64,000 bases of DNA from Shewanella glacialimarina (GCF_020511155.1 NZ_CP041216.1:3968001-4032000), one strand, 5' to 3'. Counted from the first letter of the stretch, positions 17,886 through 28,197 are shown. The notes: generated by a model from the sequence alone, not told the origin. Program-made: numbers and translations.

Positions 17886-18353
17886 ATGCTTATAAAATTA
17901 GAACAAGCTGAGCAACGTTGGGGCGGAGCTAACAAATTAGTCGACCAATGGCTGACTCACCGTCGTAAATTGCTGGTTAAATACTTTACCCTTGTTGGAC
18001 TTTCACCTAATAAACAGGCAGAAAAAGGCCTACCTAGCATCAAAGATGTGAAGGATTTTTGTGAGCAGCTTGTAGATTACGTGTCTGAAGGACATTTTGA
18101 AGTATATGACAGAGTAGTGAGCGAATGTGCTACCCATGGTCAGGACAGCAAAGCGACCGCTCAAAACTTACTGCCTAAAATCAGTGAAAGTACCGATACT
18201 GCTCTCGATTTTAATGATAAATATACCGAATCTGAAGATGAAAATGTTCTTTACCAACTGGATAAAGACTTAGCACAACTTGCCCAAGCAATGGAATCAC
18301 GGTTTGAATTTGAAGACGAATTATTAGAAATTCTTCATAGCCGCCACTCTTAA
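17886..18353 (+). CDS. rsd: Regulator of sigma D
   Basis: Rsd/AlgQ family, 155 aa from the ATG at 17886 (MLIKLEQAEQRWGG). I prefer it over the TTG at 17835 because AGGAA precedes it and because E. coli Rsd begins at the same place. Rsd binds the housekeeping sigma factor RpoD, and in enteric bacteria also stimulates SpoT, during the slow-down of growth. Conserved parts are NKLVDQWLTHRRKLLVKYF (about 16-34), DFCEQLVDYVSEGHFEVYD (about 56-75) and the C-terminal acidic helix ending LEARF-like ESRFEFEDELLE. It is all-helical and cytoplasmic. It stands alone, downstream of the small-RNA candidate. Confidence 0.92.
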   Translation: MLIKLEQAEQRWGGANKLVDQWLTHRRKLLVKYFTLVGLSPNKQAEKGLPSIKDVKDFCEQLVDYVSEGHFEVYDRVVSECATHGQDSKATAQNLLPKISESTDTALDFNDKYTESEDENVLYQLDKDLAQLAQAMESRFEFEDELLEILHSRHS

Positions 18354-18443
18354 ACTGCATAACTACATCTGATGCTAAATTTTTATACAATTTAAGCTCG
18401 TCATTGCTAATGATTACGCTAAGTACTACATTGCCTATCGGCC

Positions 18444-18485
18444 AAAAAATCAACCCATGATGACTTCTCATGGGTTGATTTTTTC
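18444..18485. terminator. Bidirectional terminator between rsd and the glycosyltransferase gene
   Basis: AAAAAATCAACCCATGA and its near-perfect complement TCATGGGTTGATTTTTT flank an eight-base loop. The A and T runs make it usable from both converging genes. Confidence 0.85.
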
Positions 18486-18503
18486 ATGTTGTACAACTTG
18501 CCG

Positions 18504-19553
18504 TTACTGCCTTTTATGCCAATTTTCTGGTAGCTCTACCTGCTCCCAAAGCTGGTCACATAGCTGTTGAGGCTGTTGCCACTCTCCCGTTTTAAGCCAG
18601 TCAACCAGCTTATCCCCCACCTGCGGGTAACGAATAGCTTTAGGTGACGGCGCCTTTAACCAGCGCGTTAATTTAGACTTGTCCAGCGTTTGCATACTAT
18701 CCGCTGCGGCAAGCAATTCTAGTGCTGCTACATTAGCCGACTGCTCAAATTGGCCGATTAGCGGTTTAACTAGTAGCTTTTTACCTAATGCCATCGCTTC
18801 ACTGGCTAATTCAAACCCCGCATTGGCTATTACGCCACCACATTGCGATAAATGCAGTTTAAATCCGTCTCGACTAAACCCATGCCATTGAATATGCTCA
18901 GGTAAGGGTTTAATTGGCTTAGTGCTGTGATAAACATAGAACTGATAGTCATCGAATGGGGTTAAAAACTCGGCGATACTATCGGCACTTTCAAACGGTA
19001 AATAAACTAAGATTTGATGACCGTATTGAATATCTGATGGAGAAACCTCTACAAATGGCGGCAAAATTGGAAAGCCGAAGTGATGCCAATGGCACCCTAA
19101 TCCAATATCAACCGGCGCAAAATGATTTAAAATGACTTCATCTAACCAACTGCCACCTTGCTTAGGCACCGAATGCTGTAATGCTGCCTGGTGGCTAATA
19201 GATATCGATTTAACCCCTTGTTGTTTTGCCGCCCAAGCGGTAACAGGCTCAAAGTCGTTTAACACTAAGTCATAGCCGCGCACATCCAATTGTTTAACTT
19301 CATTGAATATCGAACGACTTACCGTTTTTTGAGCGGTTTTTAATAAATTAATGCGTCCATTATCTGTAGCAAATGATAATCCCTTACGCACTTGATAGTC
19401 ACCAAACTCCTGCATGTCGAAGTAATGTTCGGCGGGTCTACCGCTAAACAGAAAGTCGACATCGACTCCTTTATTTTTCATTGCCTTAGCCATAACACGT
19501 GCACGGCTAATATGACCATTTCCAGTCCCTTGAACTCCGTAAAGAATTTTCAT
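18504..19553 (-). CDS. Glycosyltransferase, MJ1255/VC2487 family
   Basis: This 349-residue protein begins MKILYGVQGTGNGHISRA, the glycine-rich N-terminal loop of GT-B glycosyltransferases related to the MurG type. Near residue 240 it has the donor-binding segment CGGVIANAGFELASEAMALG with a following KKLLVKP, again typical of that fold. Donor and acceptor are unknown. It lies 12 bases after a PAP2-type phosphatase gene on the same strand, so the pair may act on a lipid-linked sugar or polyprenyl phosphate at the membrane; that link is inferred from context. It has no membrane helix of its own. Confidence 0.8.
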   Translation of the reverse strand: MKILYGVQGTGNGHISRARVMAKAMKNKGVDVDFLFSGRPAEHYFDMQEFGDYQVRKGLSFATDNGRINLLKTAQKTVSRSIFNEVKQLDVRGYDLVLNDFEPVTAWAAKQQGVKSISISHQAALQHSVPKQGGSWLDEVILNHFAPVDIGLGCHWHHFGFPILPPFVEVSPSDIQYGHQILVYLPFESADSIAEFLTPFDDYQFYVYHSTKPIKPLPEHIQWHGFSRDGFKLHLSQCGGVIANAGFELASEAMALGKKLLVKPLIGQFEQSANVAALELLAAADSMQTLDKSKLTRWLKAPSPKAIRYPQVGDKLVDWLKTGEWQQPQQLCDQLWEQVELPENWHKRQ

Positions 19554-19565
19554 GCTATTTAACCC

Positions 19566-20081
19566 TTATATAATGTTTTCAGCTAGCATAACTGACCCGA
19601 TACCTAGCCCCATTCCTGCTACGATATCTAATGGATAGTGCACCCCAAGTGCGATACGAGAGAAGCCGACCGTTATTGCCCATAGATAAGCTAATGGCGC
19701 TAATACGGGAAAATACACATGAATAACACTTGCCAGCACAAAAGCACCGGCTGTGTGTCCTGAAGGTAAGCTGAACTTATCTGATGGCTCAAAATGGCAA
19801 TTAAAACCGACTAACGCATAACAAGGTCGTTGGCGTCGTATGCCATTTTTAAGCACTAAATATAGTGGTAGCTCAATTAAAAATCCGAGCAGTAATAGGT
19901 TGAAAAATGATTGGCCTTGGCTGTGGGATAACAATATCGCGACAGACAGATAAACGTACCAATGGCCATCACCCGTTGCGGATATTTTTAACGCAGTTGG
20001 TGACAATTGTTGTTCACGAGTAAAACGAATAATCGAATAAAACAGATATTGATCAACTTTTGTAATCAGGTTCATCGCCAC
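19566..20081 (-). CDS. PAP2-family membrane phosphatase
   Basis: This 171-residue inner-membrane protein of the phosphatidic-acid phosphatase type 2 superfamily has about five hydrophobic helices. All three catalytic motifs are visible. They are KNGIRRQRP near 75 (motif 1, KxxxxxxRP), PSGHTAG near 105 (motif 2) and SRIALGVHYPLDIVAG near 140 (motif 3, SRxxxxxHxxxD). Such enzymes remove phosphate from lipid phosphates or undecaprenyl pyrophosphate on the outer face of the membrane. It is the first gene of a pair with the glycosyltransferase. A heptamer repeat lies about 190 bases upstream of its start. Confidence 0.87.
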   Translation of the reverse strand: MAMNLITKVDQYLFYSIIRFTREQQLSPTALKISATGDGHWYVYLSVAILLSHSQGQSFFNLLLLGFLIELPLYLVLKNGIRRQRPCYALVGFNCHFEPSDKFSLPSGHTAGAFVLASVIHVYFPVLAPLAYLWAITVGFSRIALGVHYPLDIVAGMGLGIGSVMLAENII

Positions 20082-20270
20082 TCCTGTCGCGCATCATGCG
20101 CTAATGTTTAATCCACTTTTATTTAATCCACTTTTGCAGACTAATCTGCGCCAATGAATGTGGAGTGACATTTATTCGAAGCTTTTATGACAATAGAAAC
20201 TAAAAGCGCAGCTAAAGAAGTTGAAATGACAGGCTTATATAATAAATAGGAGTAATAGAACAGAAAGCGA

Positions 20271-20326
20271 GATGTTAGATGTTAGATGTTTGATGTTTGA
20301 TGTTTGATGTTTGATGTTTGATGTTT
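20271..20326. repeat. Heptanucleotide tandem repeat, eight copies
   Basis: Two copies of GATGTTA are followed directly by six copies of GATGTTT, with no interruption. It sits between the PAP2 gene start (20081) and the end of the YgjV-like gene (20425), so it lies in the probable promoter region of the PAP2/glycosyltransferase pair. Confidence 0.9.
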
Positions 20327-20424
20327 GTCACGCAACAGCGACAAGCACTGACTAGCCAGAACACTTACTATTCACCCTTGATTGTGTAAATAACAACTAA
20401 GGGTGAATGAAGTAAGATGCTTTT

Positions 20425-20679
20425 TTACGCTGAAGCAGCTTGAGTTTCTGGTGCTTTATTGCGATAAATTTTCACTAAGTGATAAATATTAATACCGGCA
20501 ACAAACGCATTCATACCAGCAACGGGCCAAGCATCAATGGCATAACCGTAGGCAGCAAATAAACCACAACCAACGAAATTCAACCAACGTAACATAATGA
20601 TATCTTTCATCATTAATGAAATCGCTACCATAACAGAAGCAACGTAACCTAATATTTCAACCATATTTGAACTATCCAT
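20425..20679 (-). CDS. YgjV-like inner-membrane protein
   Basis: I start this at the ATG at 20679 (84 residues), because AGAGG sits 5 bases before it. The longer frame to 20775 adds a segment that does not look coding. The protein has three hydrophobic helices: MVEILGYVASVMVAISLMM, LRWLNFVGCGLFAAYGYA and PVAGMNAFVAGINIYHL. A short charged tail follows. This resembles the small YgjV-type membrane family, function unknown. There are no partner genes in an operon. Confidence 0.65.
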   Translation of the reverse strand: MDSSNMVEILGYVASVMVAISLMMKDIIMLRWLNFVGCGLFAAYGYAIDAWPVAGMNAFVAGINIYHLVKIYRNKAPETQAASA

Positions 20680-21076
20680 AAGAACCTCTTTAAGGCTCTC
20701 TGCCATCCATAAGCGTAACGAGGGATCCATGCCCCTAAAGCAAATAAATAAAATAAACCAATGCCTAAAAACCACTGATATGTTAACAAGTTGCCAGGTA
20801 AGTTAGTAATTTATAAACGTATTTTAGTGATCATGATCTACAGTTAATTGATAAACAGTTAAATTTGAAAGTAAATTACTTACAAAACCACCTATTGTTC
20901 TCAAAATAGACCATTGTGTTTTTTATATAGTATTATCATTCTAGTTTGATTTGCAACAAGGTCGTGACGAATAACGCTTTTAATTTAAAATAAACCCCAT
21001 ATAATTCACTTAACTATTACCTTTAATAGCAATTAATCCAGAGCAATGAAACTATTGCAGCCACTAGGAGTTATCT
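20680..21076. other. Intergenic region between the YgjV-like gene and rraA
   Basis: About 400 bases between divergent genes. AT-rich stretches near 20930-20990 probably hold the rraA promoter, but no unambiguous -35/-10 pair was fixed. No small gene was seen. Confidence 0.4.
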
Positions 21077-21562
21077 ATGGAATACAACACCTCAGAACTG
21101 TGCGACATGTATATCGATGTGGTCGACGTTGTCGAGCCTATGTTCAGTAATTATGGTGGTTGCAGCTCTTTCGGCGGCTCTATAAGCACCATTAAATGTT
21201 TTGAAGATAACGGTTTAATTGCTGAAGCCTTACAGGAAGATGGCGAAGGAAAAGTATTGTTAGTAGATGGTGGTGGATCATTACGCCGTGCACTACTAGA
21301 TGCTAGTATTGCCGAAATTGCTGTAGCCAACAATTGGGAAGGCATTATCATTTACGGTACTGTCCGTGATGTTGATGCGCTAGAAGAGCTAGATATTGGT
21401 ATTCAAGCGATTGCTTCTATTCCTGTGGGTGCCGATAGTAATGGCATTGGCGAAGTTGAAGTGCCAGTGAACTTTGGTGGTGTGACCTTCTTACCTGGCG
21501 ACCATATTTATGCCGACAACACTGGGGTGATTTTATCTCCAGAACCTTTGGATATTGATTAA
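21077..21562 (+). CDS. rraA: Ribonuclease E activity regulator
   Basis: RraA (161 aa, same length as in E. coli) is a ring-forming trimer. It binds RNase E at the C-terminal scaffold and slows decay of many transcripts. The N-terminus [21 protein letters not shown] and the [15 protein letters not shown] and [20 protein letters not shown] segments are typical. The fold is related to phospho-histidine domains and to an aldolase family, but the sequence here is close to the regulator branch. AGGAG lies 6 bases before the ATG. It is a single-gene unit with a terminator after it. Confidence 0.95.
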   Translation: MEYNTSELCDMYIDVVDVVEPMFSNYGGCSSFGGSISTIKCFEDNGLIAEALQEDGEGKVLLVDGGGSLRRALLDASIAEIAVANNWEGIIIYGTVRDVDALEELDIGIQAIASIPVGADSNGIGEVEVPVNFGGVTFLPGDHIYADNTGVILSPEPLDID

Positions 21563-21575
21563 TCATGCCAATAAT

Positions 21576-21603
21576 AAAAAGCCAGCATTGCTGGCTTTTT
21601 TTG
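21576..21603 (+). terminator. Terminator after rraA
   Basis: AAGCCAGC / GCTGGCTT stem with a three-base loop followed by a long T run. Confidence 0.88.
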
Positions 21604-21679
21604 TTTTATACTCACCATGTTTACCCTTGCAAACTTAGCAGCTACTGTTCCGTATCATAAACTCATTAAAGGTGTATTT

Positions 21680-22720
21680 ATGCTCACGTCATTCCATGCA
21701 ACCGATCTTCAATCCTTACTGAATTGCCGCACAGGTGAAACTAAACTTGGGCAACAATTTCAGCTATTGCCGCTTGAAGGAGATCAAGATGGTGATATTT
21801 CAGTAGCACTTGCACATGCTGCTACCCAAGGGGTTAAGTTCGCCATTATTGGCATTAGTGAAGATATTGGTCCCCGGGCTAATTTAGGCCGCGCTGGCTC
21901 ACATGATGCCTTTACGGCAAGTATCAGCCAGCTTGCCAACTTACAGTCAAACCGCTTTTTTAGCGGTAAACAATGCATGATCGTGGGTCAAATTACCCTA
22001 GATCAAGTTCTTAACGCTAACGCTGATACCGCCACATTACGCCAAGCAACGGCGGAACTTGATGATCAGGTTATAGCAGTATTAACCCAAGTGTTTGCCG
22101 CAGGGTTAGAGCCGATTGTGATTGGTGGTGGACATAATAATGCCTATGGCCTGTTAACTGCCGCTAAACAAACCTTTAATCAACCAATGGCCGCTGTCAA
22201 CCTTGACCCACACAGTGATTTTAGGCCGCGAGAAGGTCGGCACAGTGGCAATGGATTTAGTTATGCTGCGGCTAATGGTTCACTCGACCATTACCATATT
22301 CTAGGATTACACGAACTTAAAAATAGCGAAGCAACCTTAGAGCAGCTCAGCTTATTTGGAGCCAGTTGGCACAGTTTTCAGCAAATATGGGTACGCCGCG
22401 AAATAAGCTTAGATCAAGCCCTTAAAGATATCTGCCGCGAGTTAAATAACACGGGGCTACCCGTTGGTCTTGAACTTGATGTTGACGCTATAGCCAAAAT
22501 GCCTAGTAGCGCATCAACGTTTGCAGGGGTGCCCCTTTTAGACGCTTGTCATTACGTTTACCGTGTCGCCAAACAATGTGATTGCGCCTATCTACATTTA
22601 GCAGAAGCGGCGCCGCAGTGCCATGAAGCAGGAGTTACAGCGGGACACCGTGATATAGGCCAAGGAATAAGCGAGCTTATTTATAGCTACATTCAAGGTC
22701 GAATGAGCAAACTGGGTTAA
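21680..22720 (+). CDS. Arginase/formiminoglutamase-family hydrolase
   Basis: The ATG at 21680 is preferred over 21617 because AAAGG precedes it. It also follows the rraA terminator at a more natural distance and the product starts MLTSFHATDL; it gives 346 residues. This is a ureohydrolase-fold enzyme with the metal ligands in place: the His of GGGHNNAYG near 150, the Asp-x-His-x-Asp of NLDPHSDFR near 180, and LELDVDA near 270. GGGH rather than GGDH points to the formiminoglutamase (HutG) side of the family rather than to arginase. No other hut genes are in the window, so the substrate remains open. Confidence 0.75.
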   Translation: MLTSFHATDLQSLLNCRTGETKLGQQFQLLPLEGDQDGDISVALAHAATQGVKFAIIGISEDIGPRANLGRAGSHDAFTASISQLANLQSNRFFSGKQCMIVGQITLDQVLNANADTATLRQATAELDDQVIAVLTQVFAAGLEPIVIGGGHNNAYGLLTAAKQTFNQPMAAVNLDPHSDFRPREGRHSGNGFSYAAANGSLDHYHILGLHELKNSEATLEQLSLFGASWHSFQQIWVRREISLDQALKDICRELNNTGLPVGLELDVDAIAKMPSSASTFAGVPLLDACHYVYRVAKQCDCAYLHLAEAAPQCHEAGVTAGHRDIGQGISELIYSYIQGRMSKLG

Positions 22721-23021
22721 CATGGATGAAAGATGCTGTAAAAAAACAAGCTAGGATTAACAGCACAAACACCAGCAGAGTAGATTTTTATCGTTAAATT
22801 ATGCTCTAATGCGGGGCAAATTTATGCATCACTTTACTGAAGTTAATATCTCGATTTAACCTTAGCCAAATCAAGCTAACGCCTATGATCAAGTTTGGCT
22901 AAAGCACGTATCATTTATTATCGACTTGATTGTTATCACACTCTGGCGCTTAGGTGATGTTGCAAGCTGCAACAATGGCATAAACTGGCACTTAATTATC
23001 GCACATTATAGGAATATACCC
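22721..23021. other. Intergenic region upstream of ubiE with a 17-bp palindrome
   Basis: About 300 bases without a gene. It contains the perfect inverted repeat TGTTGCA-AGC-TGCAACA at 22958-22974, about 50 bases before the ubiE start, a possible operator. The regulator is unknown. Confidence 0.45.
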
Positions 23022-23777
23022 ATGTCTGAGGGCGAATCAAAAAACACCCACTTTGGCTACAAAACCGTAGAGGCTGAAAAGAAAGCCGATCTTGTTGCGG
23101 ATGTATTTCATTCTGTTGCGGCAAAATACGACATCATGAACGATGTGATGTCATTTGGTGTTCACCGTTTTTGGAAACGTCACACTATTGAAGTGGCCGC
23201 TGCTCGCCCTGGTATGAAAATATTAGACTTAGCCGGTGGCACAGGCGATTTAACCGCTAAATTTTCTCATCTTGTTGGTGACACGGGTCAAGTCGTTTTA
23301 GCCGATATTAATGATTCTATGCTTAAGGTTGGCCGCACTAAGCTACGTGATAAGGGTATTGTTAATAACGTCAAATACGTACAAGCTAATGCAGAAGCCT
23401 TACCGTTTCCTGATAACTATTTTGACATTATCACCATCGCATTCGGTTTACGTAACGTAACCGACAAAGATTCGGCGCTGCGCTCTATGCAACGAGTTTT
23501 AAAACCAGGCGGCAAGTTGCTGGTGTTAGAATTTTCAAAACCACAACATGAAATTATGCGTAAGGTTTATGATCTTTACAGCTTTAAAGTACTGCCTAAA
23601 ATGGGCGCATTAATCACTAAAGACGCAGATAGCTATGAATACTTAGCCGAATCAATTCGTATGCATCCCGACCAAGAAACCTTAAAGCAAATGATGATTG
23701 ATGCGGGTTTAGAACAAGTGGATTACACCAACATGACTGACGGTGTTGTCGCATTGCATAGAGGGTATAAGTTTTAA
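23022..23777 (+). CDS. ubiE: Ubiquinone/menaquinone biosynthesis C-methyltransferase
   Basis: UbiE (251 aa) methylates the quinone ring carbon in both ubiquinone and menaquinone synthesis using S-adenosylmethionine. I start at the ATG at 23022 ([16 protein letters not shown]), with AGGAA upstream, matching E. coli UbiE rather than the longer frame from 22926. SAM-binding motif [11 protein letters not shown] lies near residue 68. [25 protein letters not shown] near 30-55 and [13 protein letters not shown] near 140 are family signatures. Its stop overlaps the ubiJ start (TAATG), so ubiE, ubiJ and ubiB form a coupled operon. Confidence 0.97.
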   Translation: MSEGESKNTHFGYKTVEAEKKADLVADVFHSVAAKYDIMNDVMSFGVHRFWKRHTIEVAAARPGMKILDLAGGTGDLTAKFSHLVGDTGQVVLADINDSMLKVGRTKLRDKGIVNNVKYVQANAEALPFPDNYFDIITIAFGLRNVTDKDSALRSMQRVLKPGGKLLVLEFSKPQHEIMRKVYDLYSFKVLPKMGALITKDADSYEYLAESIRMHPDQETLKQMMIDAGLEQVDYTNMTDGVVALHRGYKF

Positions 23778-24397
23778 TGAGCGTCAACCACTTAGCCTTG
23801 TTAACGTGCGCAGCGATTGAGTCAGGCTTTGCCAAGCTGCCTGCTCAAGCGCAACAAGATTATGCCCGTTTAAAACCCTTACATGGTAAAGTGTTTTGTA
23901 TACAATTATCACAATTATCCTGGCCGATTTACATTATTTTTGCCAAGCAAATTCAAGTGATGAGCCATTTTGAAGGCGAGGTAGCTGTCACCGTAAAAGC
24001 GGATGCATCGACCTTGTACCAACTGCGTGAAGGTGCCAACCTCACCGAGTTAATTAAACAAGATAAGCTCAGTATTGAAGGTGACATCCAGCTATTGCAA
24101 ACTTTCAGTCACTATATGCAGCATATCGAGTTTGACTTTGCCGAACCACTATCACGATACATTGGTGACGCACCGGCGCATAAATTACTCACCACCACCC
24201 AGAAAATAGGCAAAGATATCAAGTCCGTGCTGGTAAAAACTCGTGCTCATCTAGGGCAATTAACCACCGAAGAATACCGCCTTGCACCGCATAAAATCGA
24301 ATTTCTGCACTTTCGTGATAATCTGGAACAACTTGTCACGCAAACTGAACATATCGATACACGTATCGCCCAACTAAGAGACAAAATAACCTCATGA
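23777..24397 (+). CDS. ubiJ: Ubiquinone biosynthesis accessory factor UbiJ
   Basis: UbiJ (206 aa) holds an N-terminal SCP2-type lipid-binding domain (about 30-110). The C-terminal part (about 165-200) is a heptad-like helix, [27 protein letters not shown]. UbiJ supports the soluble ubiquinone-synthesis complex by binding the isoprenoid intermediates. Position between ubiE and ubiB, as in E. coli, confirms the call. Its stop and the ubiB start overlap as ATGA. It is cytoplasmic or peripheral at the membrane. Confidence 0.93.
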   Translation: MSVNHLALLTCAAIESGFAKLPAQAQQDYARLKPLHGKVFCIQLSQLSWPIYIIFAKQIQVMSHFEGEVAVTVKADASTLYQLREGANLTELIKQDKLSIEGDIQLLQTFSHYMQHIEFDFAEPLSRYIGDAPAHKLLTTTQKIGKDIKSVLVKTRAHLGQLTTEEYRLAPHKIEFLHFRDNLEQLVTQTEHIDTRIAQLRDKITS

Positions 24398-26043
24398 CAA
24401 TTGCTAGTATCAGGCGCGGTTATCAAGTCATTAAAACCGTGCTTCACTTCGGCCTTGATGATTTATTACCTAAACATAAAAAGCCATGGTACTTCAAATT
24501 ACTACGCGCTTGTTTCTTCTGGCTAGGTAACCGTCATAAAAATAAACAACCCGCTGAGCGCTTAAAGCTGGCGATGCAAGAGCTGGGGCCTGTTTATATA
24601 AAACTAGGTCAAATGCTATCCACACGTCGAGACTTATTAGACGATGAGTGGGCTTATCAGTTGGCAATGCTGCAAGATCGCGTCCCGCCATTTGACTCTG
24701 CTTTAGCGCGTATTTCGATTGAAGCGGCCTTAGGTGAACCGATTGAAAACCTGTTTGATAATTTTGAAGACACGCCACTAGCCAGCGCATCGATTTCTCA
24801 AGTCCACACCGCCACCTTAAAATCAAATGGTAAAGAAGTCGTACTGAAAGTATTACGTCCCAATGTTGAAGCTAATATCAATGCCGATATTCAGCTAATG
24901 ATTCTAGCGGCAAATACATTAGATCGCATTTTAGGGGAAGGAAATCGTCTGCGCCCTGCTGAAGTGATAGAAGATTATCGCACCACAATTCTGGGCGAAT
25001 TAAACCTCAAACTTGAAGCGTTGAATGCCACCAAACTCAGAAACAATTTTTTAGACTCAGACTCGCTTTATGTCCCTTATGTATATGAAGAACATTGCTA
25101 TCAAAGACTCATGGTAATGGAACGTGTTTACGGCATTCCAGTTTCTGATACCGAGGCTTTACGTGCCCAGGGGACTAATTTTAAGTTGCTGGCTGAGCGT
25201 GGCGTAGAGTTGTTTTTTACTCAGGTGTTTAGGGATAACTTTTTCCATGCGGACATGCATCCCGGCAATATTTTCATCAGTACTGAACACCCTGAAAACC
25301 CCTATTATATAGGCTTAGACTGCGGCATTATAGGCACATTAACCGAAGTAGATAAGCGCTATCTTGCGGAAAACTTTTTAGCCTTTTTTAATCGTGATTA
25401 TCATCGCATTGCCCAGCTTTACATTGAATCTGGTTGGGTGTCTGAAAACACTGACGTATTAGCGTTTGAGCAAGCGGTAAAAGTAGTCTGCGAGCCTATG
25501 TTTAATAAACCACTGGATGAGATCTCATTTGGTCATGTGTTATTAGCGCTGTTCCGTACCGCACGTCACTTTGATATTGTGGTACAACCTCAGTTAGTGC
25601 TGCTTGAAAAAACCTTGCTGTACATCGAAGGTTTAGGCCGTCAGCTTTATCCTCAATTGGACTTATGGCAAACAGCTAAGCCATTTTTAGAAAACTGGAT
25701 GGCAGAACAAGTCGGCCCTAAAGCCATGTTTAACAAAGTGAAAACTAACGCACCTTATTGGGCAGAGATGCTGCCTGAGTTGCCTGAGCTGATATATGAC
25801 AACCTAAAAGTAGGTCGAAAGTTATTAGGCACACAACAGCAAATGCTTGATAAGTACTTACGTTATCAGCAGAAATCTCATAAAAGTAATTACCTGCTTA
25901 TCACCTCTGCCGTTTTGTTGATCTGTGGCACAATATTATTCACCCAAAGCGCTACACTATGGTCAGCTTATACTTGTATAGGTATTGGCAGTGCTTTATG
26001 GATAGCAGGATGGCGATCTAGGCCAAAGAACCGTAAATTTTAG
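24394..26043 (+). CDS. ubiB: Ubiquinone biosynthesis kinase-like ATPase UbiB
   Basis: UbiB (549 aa, normal length) is an atypical protein-kinase-like ATPase of the ABC1/ADCK family needed for ubiquinone synthesis. Visible are the KxGQ motif in [16 protein letters not shown] near 65 and the alanine-rich loop [10 protein letters not shown] near 130. Also visible are the lysine in EVVLKVLRP near 150, DMHPGNIF near 290 and GLDCGIIG near 310. Two hydrophobic helices at the C-terminus (about 500-540) anchor it in the inner membrane. It ends the ubiEJB operon, about 110 bases before tatA. Confidence 0.97.
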   Translation: MTIASIRRGYQVIKTVLHFGLDDLLPKHKKPWYFKLLRACFFWLGNRHKNKQPAERLKLAMQELGPVYIKLGQMLSTRRDLLDDEWAYQLAMLQDRVPPFDSALARISIEAALGEPIENLFDNFEDTPLASASISQVHTATLKSNGKEVVLKVLRPNVEANINADIQLMILAANTLDRILGEGNRLRPAEVIEDYRTTILGELNLKLEALNATKLRNNFLDSDSLYVPYVYEEHCYQRLMVMERVYGIPVSDTEALRAQGTNFKLLAERGVELFFTQVFRDNFFHADMHPGNIFISTEHPENPYYIGLDCGIIGTLTEVDKRYLAENFLAFFNRDYHRIAQLYIESGWVSENTDVLAFEQAVKVVCEPMFNKPLDEISFGHVLLALFRTARHFDIVVQPQLVLLEKTLLYIEGLGRQLYPQLDLWQTAKPFLENWMAEQVGPKAMFNKVKTNAPYWAEMLPELPELIYDNLKVGRKLLGTQQQMLDKYLRYQQKSHKSNYLLITSAVLLICGTILFTQSATLWSAYTCIGIGSALWIAGWRSRPKNRKF

Positions 26044-26152
26044 CTAGCACTAATTTATTAGAAGTTCATAATACTTACATAATTTGACCTTATAATGGTT
26101 TTTTAAGTTTTGTGAAACAAGACACCATTTTATATTTTAAAGAGGAAATTCC

Positions 26153-26383
26153 ATGGGCGGCATCAGTATTTGGCAGCTTTTAATCGTCGCACTTATCGTA
26201 GTGTTATTATTTGGAACGAAGAAACTTCGTTCATTAGGTGGTGATTTAGGCGGTGCCGTAAAAGGCTTTAAAAACGCCATGTCATCTGAAGATGAGAAAA
26301 AGTCATTAGAAGACGCCACAGCACAAACCTCTCAACAGGCTGATGAAAAAAAGCCTGAGTCTAAGAGCAAAGAACAGGCGTAA
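26153..26383 (+). CDS. tatA: Twin-arginine translocase subunit TatA
   Basis: TatA (76 aa) forms the variable pore of the Tat system, which moves folded proteins across the inner membrane. The N-terminal helix [22 protein letters not shown] has the family's Phe-Gly hinge. An amphipathic helix ([15 protein letters not shown]) follows, then a charged tail. AGAGGAAA precedes the ATG. It is followed by tatB 6 bases later and tatC 3 bases after that. The order and lengths fit a normal tatABC operon. Confidence 0.96.
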   Translation: MGGISIWQLLIVALIVVLLFGTKKLRSLGGDLGGAVKGFKNAMSSEDEKKSLEDATAQTSQQADEKKPESKSKEQA

Positions 26384-26833
<450 letters not shown>

Positions 26834-26836
26834 TTC

Positions 26837-27592
26837 ATGTCGCAACAGCTACCGCTTATTAGCCATTTGTTAGAATTACGCACAAAATTACTTAAAGCCA
26901 TTGGCAGTGTGCTACTGGTTTTTATTATTAGCGTTTATTGGGCTAATGACATTTACCATTATGTTGCCTTGCCATTAATGAAATCATTACCAGAAACTGG
27001 CAGTATGATTGCAACCGATGTTGCGGCGCCGTTTTTTGCACCTTTCAAATTAACCTTAGTGTTGTCATTCTTTGTCGCAATACCCTATGTGTTGTATCAA
27101 ATTTGGTCTTTTGTGGCTCCGGGATTATATAAACATGAAAAGCGTTTGGTTATGCCGCTACTTGCTAGCAGTACATTATTGTTTTATCTAGGCATCGCTT
27201 TTGCTTATTATGTTGTTTTCCCTGTCGTATTTGGATTTTTTACGAGTGTTGTGCCTGAAGGCGTGCAAGTTGCTACCGATATCAGTAGTTATTTAAGTTT
27301 TATTTTAAAGCTATTTTTTGCTTTCGGTTTAGCATTTGAAATCCCGGTAGCAGTGGTATTACTGTGCTGGGCAGGTGTAACAACACCTGATGAATTAAGA
27401 GAGAAACGTCCTTATATCGTTGTAGGGGCATTTGTTATTGGCATGATCCTTACCCCTCCTGATATCATCTCGCAAACTATGTTAGCAATTCCTATGCTAC
27501 TGTTATTTGAAGGCGGTTTATTAGCTGCTAAGATGTATACTCCAAAAGACGACGAAGAAGATGTGCCAACAAATGAGCACTCTGATGGCTAA
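26837..27592 (+). CDS. tatC: Twin-arginine translocase subunit TatC
   Basis: TatC (251 aa) is the six-helix core of the Tat receptor and reads the twin-arginine motif. The N-terminal [15 protein letters not shown] carries the conserved cytoplasmic Glu (HLxELR). Later family segments are [31 protein letters not shown] near 75-105 and the [18 protein letters not shown] segment near the last helix. The C-terminus is a short acidic tail. It is the last tat gene, 46 bases before an exported protein of unknown role. Confidence 0.97.
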   Translation: MSQQLPLISHLLELRTKLLKAIGSVLLVFIISVYWANDIYHYVALPLMKSLPETGSMIATDVAAPFFAPFKLTLVLSFFVAIPYVLYQIWSFVAPGLYKHEKRLVMPLLASSTLLFYLGIAFAYYVVFPVVFGFFTSVVPEGVQVATDISSYLSFILKLFFAFGLAFEIPVAVVLLCWAGVTTPDELREKRPYIVVGAFVIGMILTPPDIISQTMLAIPMLLLFEGGLLAAKMYTPKDDEEDVPTNEHSDG

Positions 27593-27638
27593 TCCTTAAT
27601 CCAACCAGTGATTAGTTAATAATAACAAGGAATAAATC

Positions 27639-28190
27639 ATGCGCTTAACTTGGATTGCAGCAGCCATTATTGTGGCCTCTAACTCTGCACAAGCAAATAC
27701 CGAATTAGAACAACAATTATCAATTTGTGCAATTAAAGCCGATAAACTTGAACGTCTCATTTGTTACGATGATGTCGCTGCAACAGTACAATTAACGAAT
27801 CAAAATGACGCGACAGTAGCTACTGCTGTCACCAAGTCTGTAACTACCACTAATGCTCCAATTGTAAAACCAAGTCAAGCTGCTGCCTCGATTGCCGTAT
27901 CCGTACCTGTTGCTACAACCCAGGTTCCAGACGAGTCTTTTGGATTGCAAAAGAAAGTCGCTGAAGATGAAATTGAAAAACTCTATTTTAAAGTCGCTGA
28001 TGTGGACAAAGATCCTTATGGTGCACTTATTATTACGTTAGCCAATGGCCAAATATGGAAACAAAGTCAAAGTGATCGTTACAAAGTGAATAAAGGCCAA
28101 AAAATATACATCAAAAAAGGCGCGTTAAGCTCATTTCTATTAGGTAGTGATGATCGCAACTCAACCACTCGAGTAAAGCGAATCAAGTAA
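27639..28190 (+). CDS. Exported protein between tatC and tatD, unknown
   Basis: This 183-residue protein has a Sec signal peptide (cut after AQA near 20). A short motif CAIKADKLERLICYDDVA follows; a C-x..-RL-CYD pattern of this type occurs in several small periplasmic proteins. The middle (about 50-105) is Thr/Ala/Val-rich and low in complexity. The C-terminal domain (about 115-183) is a beta-like basic region with ITLANGQIWKQSQSDRYKV and a lysine-rich finish. AAGGAA precedes the ATG. It is 7 bases before tatD, so co-transcribed. There is no twin-arginine motif, so it is not itself an obvious Tat substrate. Confidence 0.7.
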   Translation: MRLTWIAAAIIVASNSAQANTELEQQLSICAIKADKLERLICYDDVAATVQLTNQNDATVATAVTKSVTTTNAPIVKPSQAAASIAVSVPVATTQVPDESFGLQKKVAEDEIEKLYFKVADVDKDPYGALIITLANGQIWKQSQSDRYKVNKGQKIYIKKGALSSFLLGSDDRNSTTRVKRIK

Positions 28191-28197
28191 TCTATTA

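Noticed and set aside
21680-22720. Loss of metal ligands in the ureohydrolase
   Set aside because: GGGH instead of GGDH looked like a lost ligand at first, but the His is kept and the GGGH form is normal in formiminoglutamases; the other ligands are in place.
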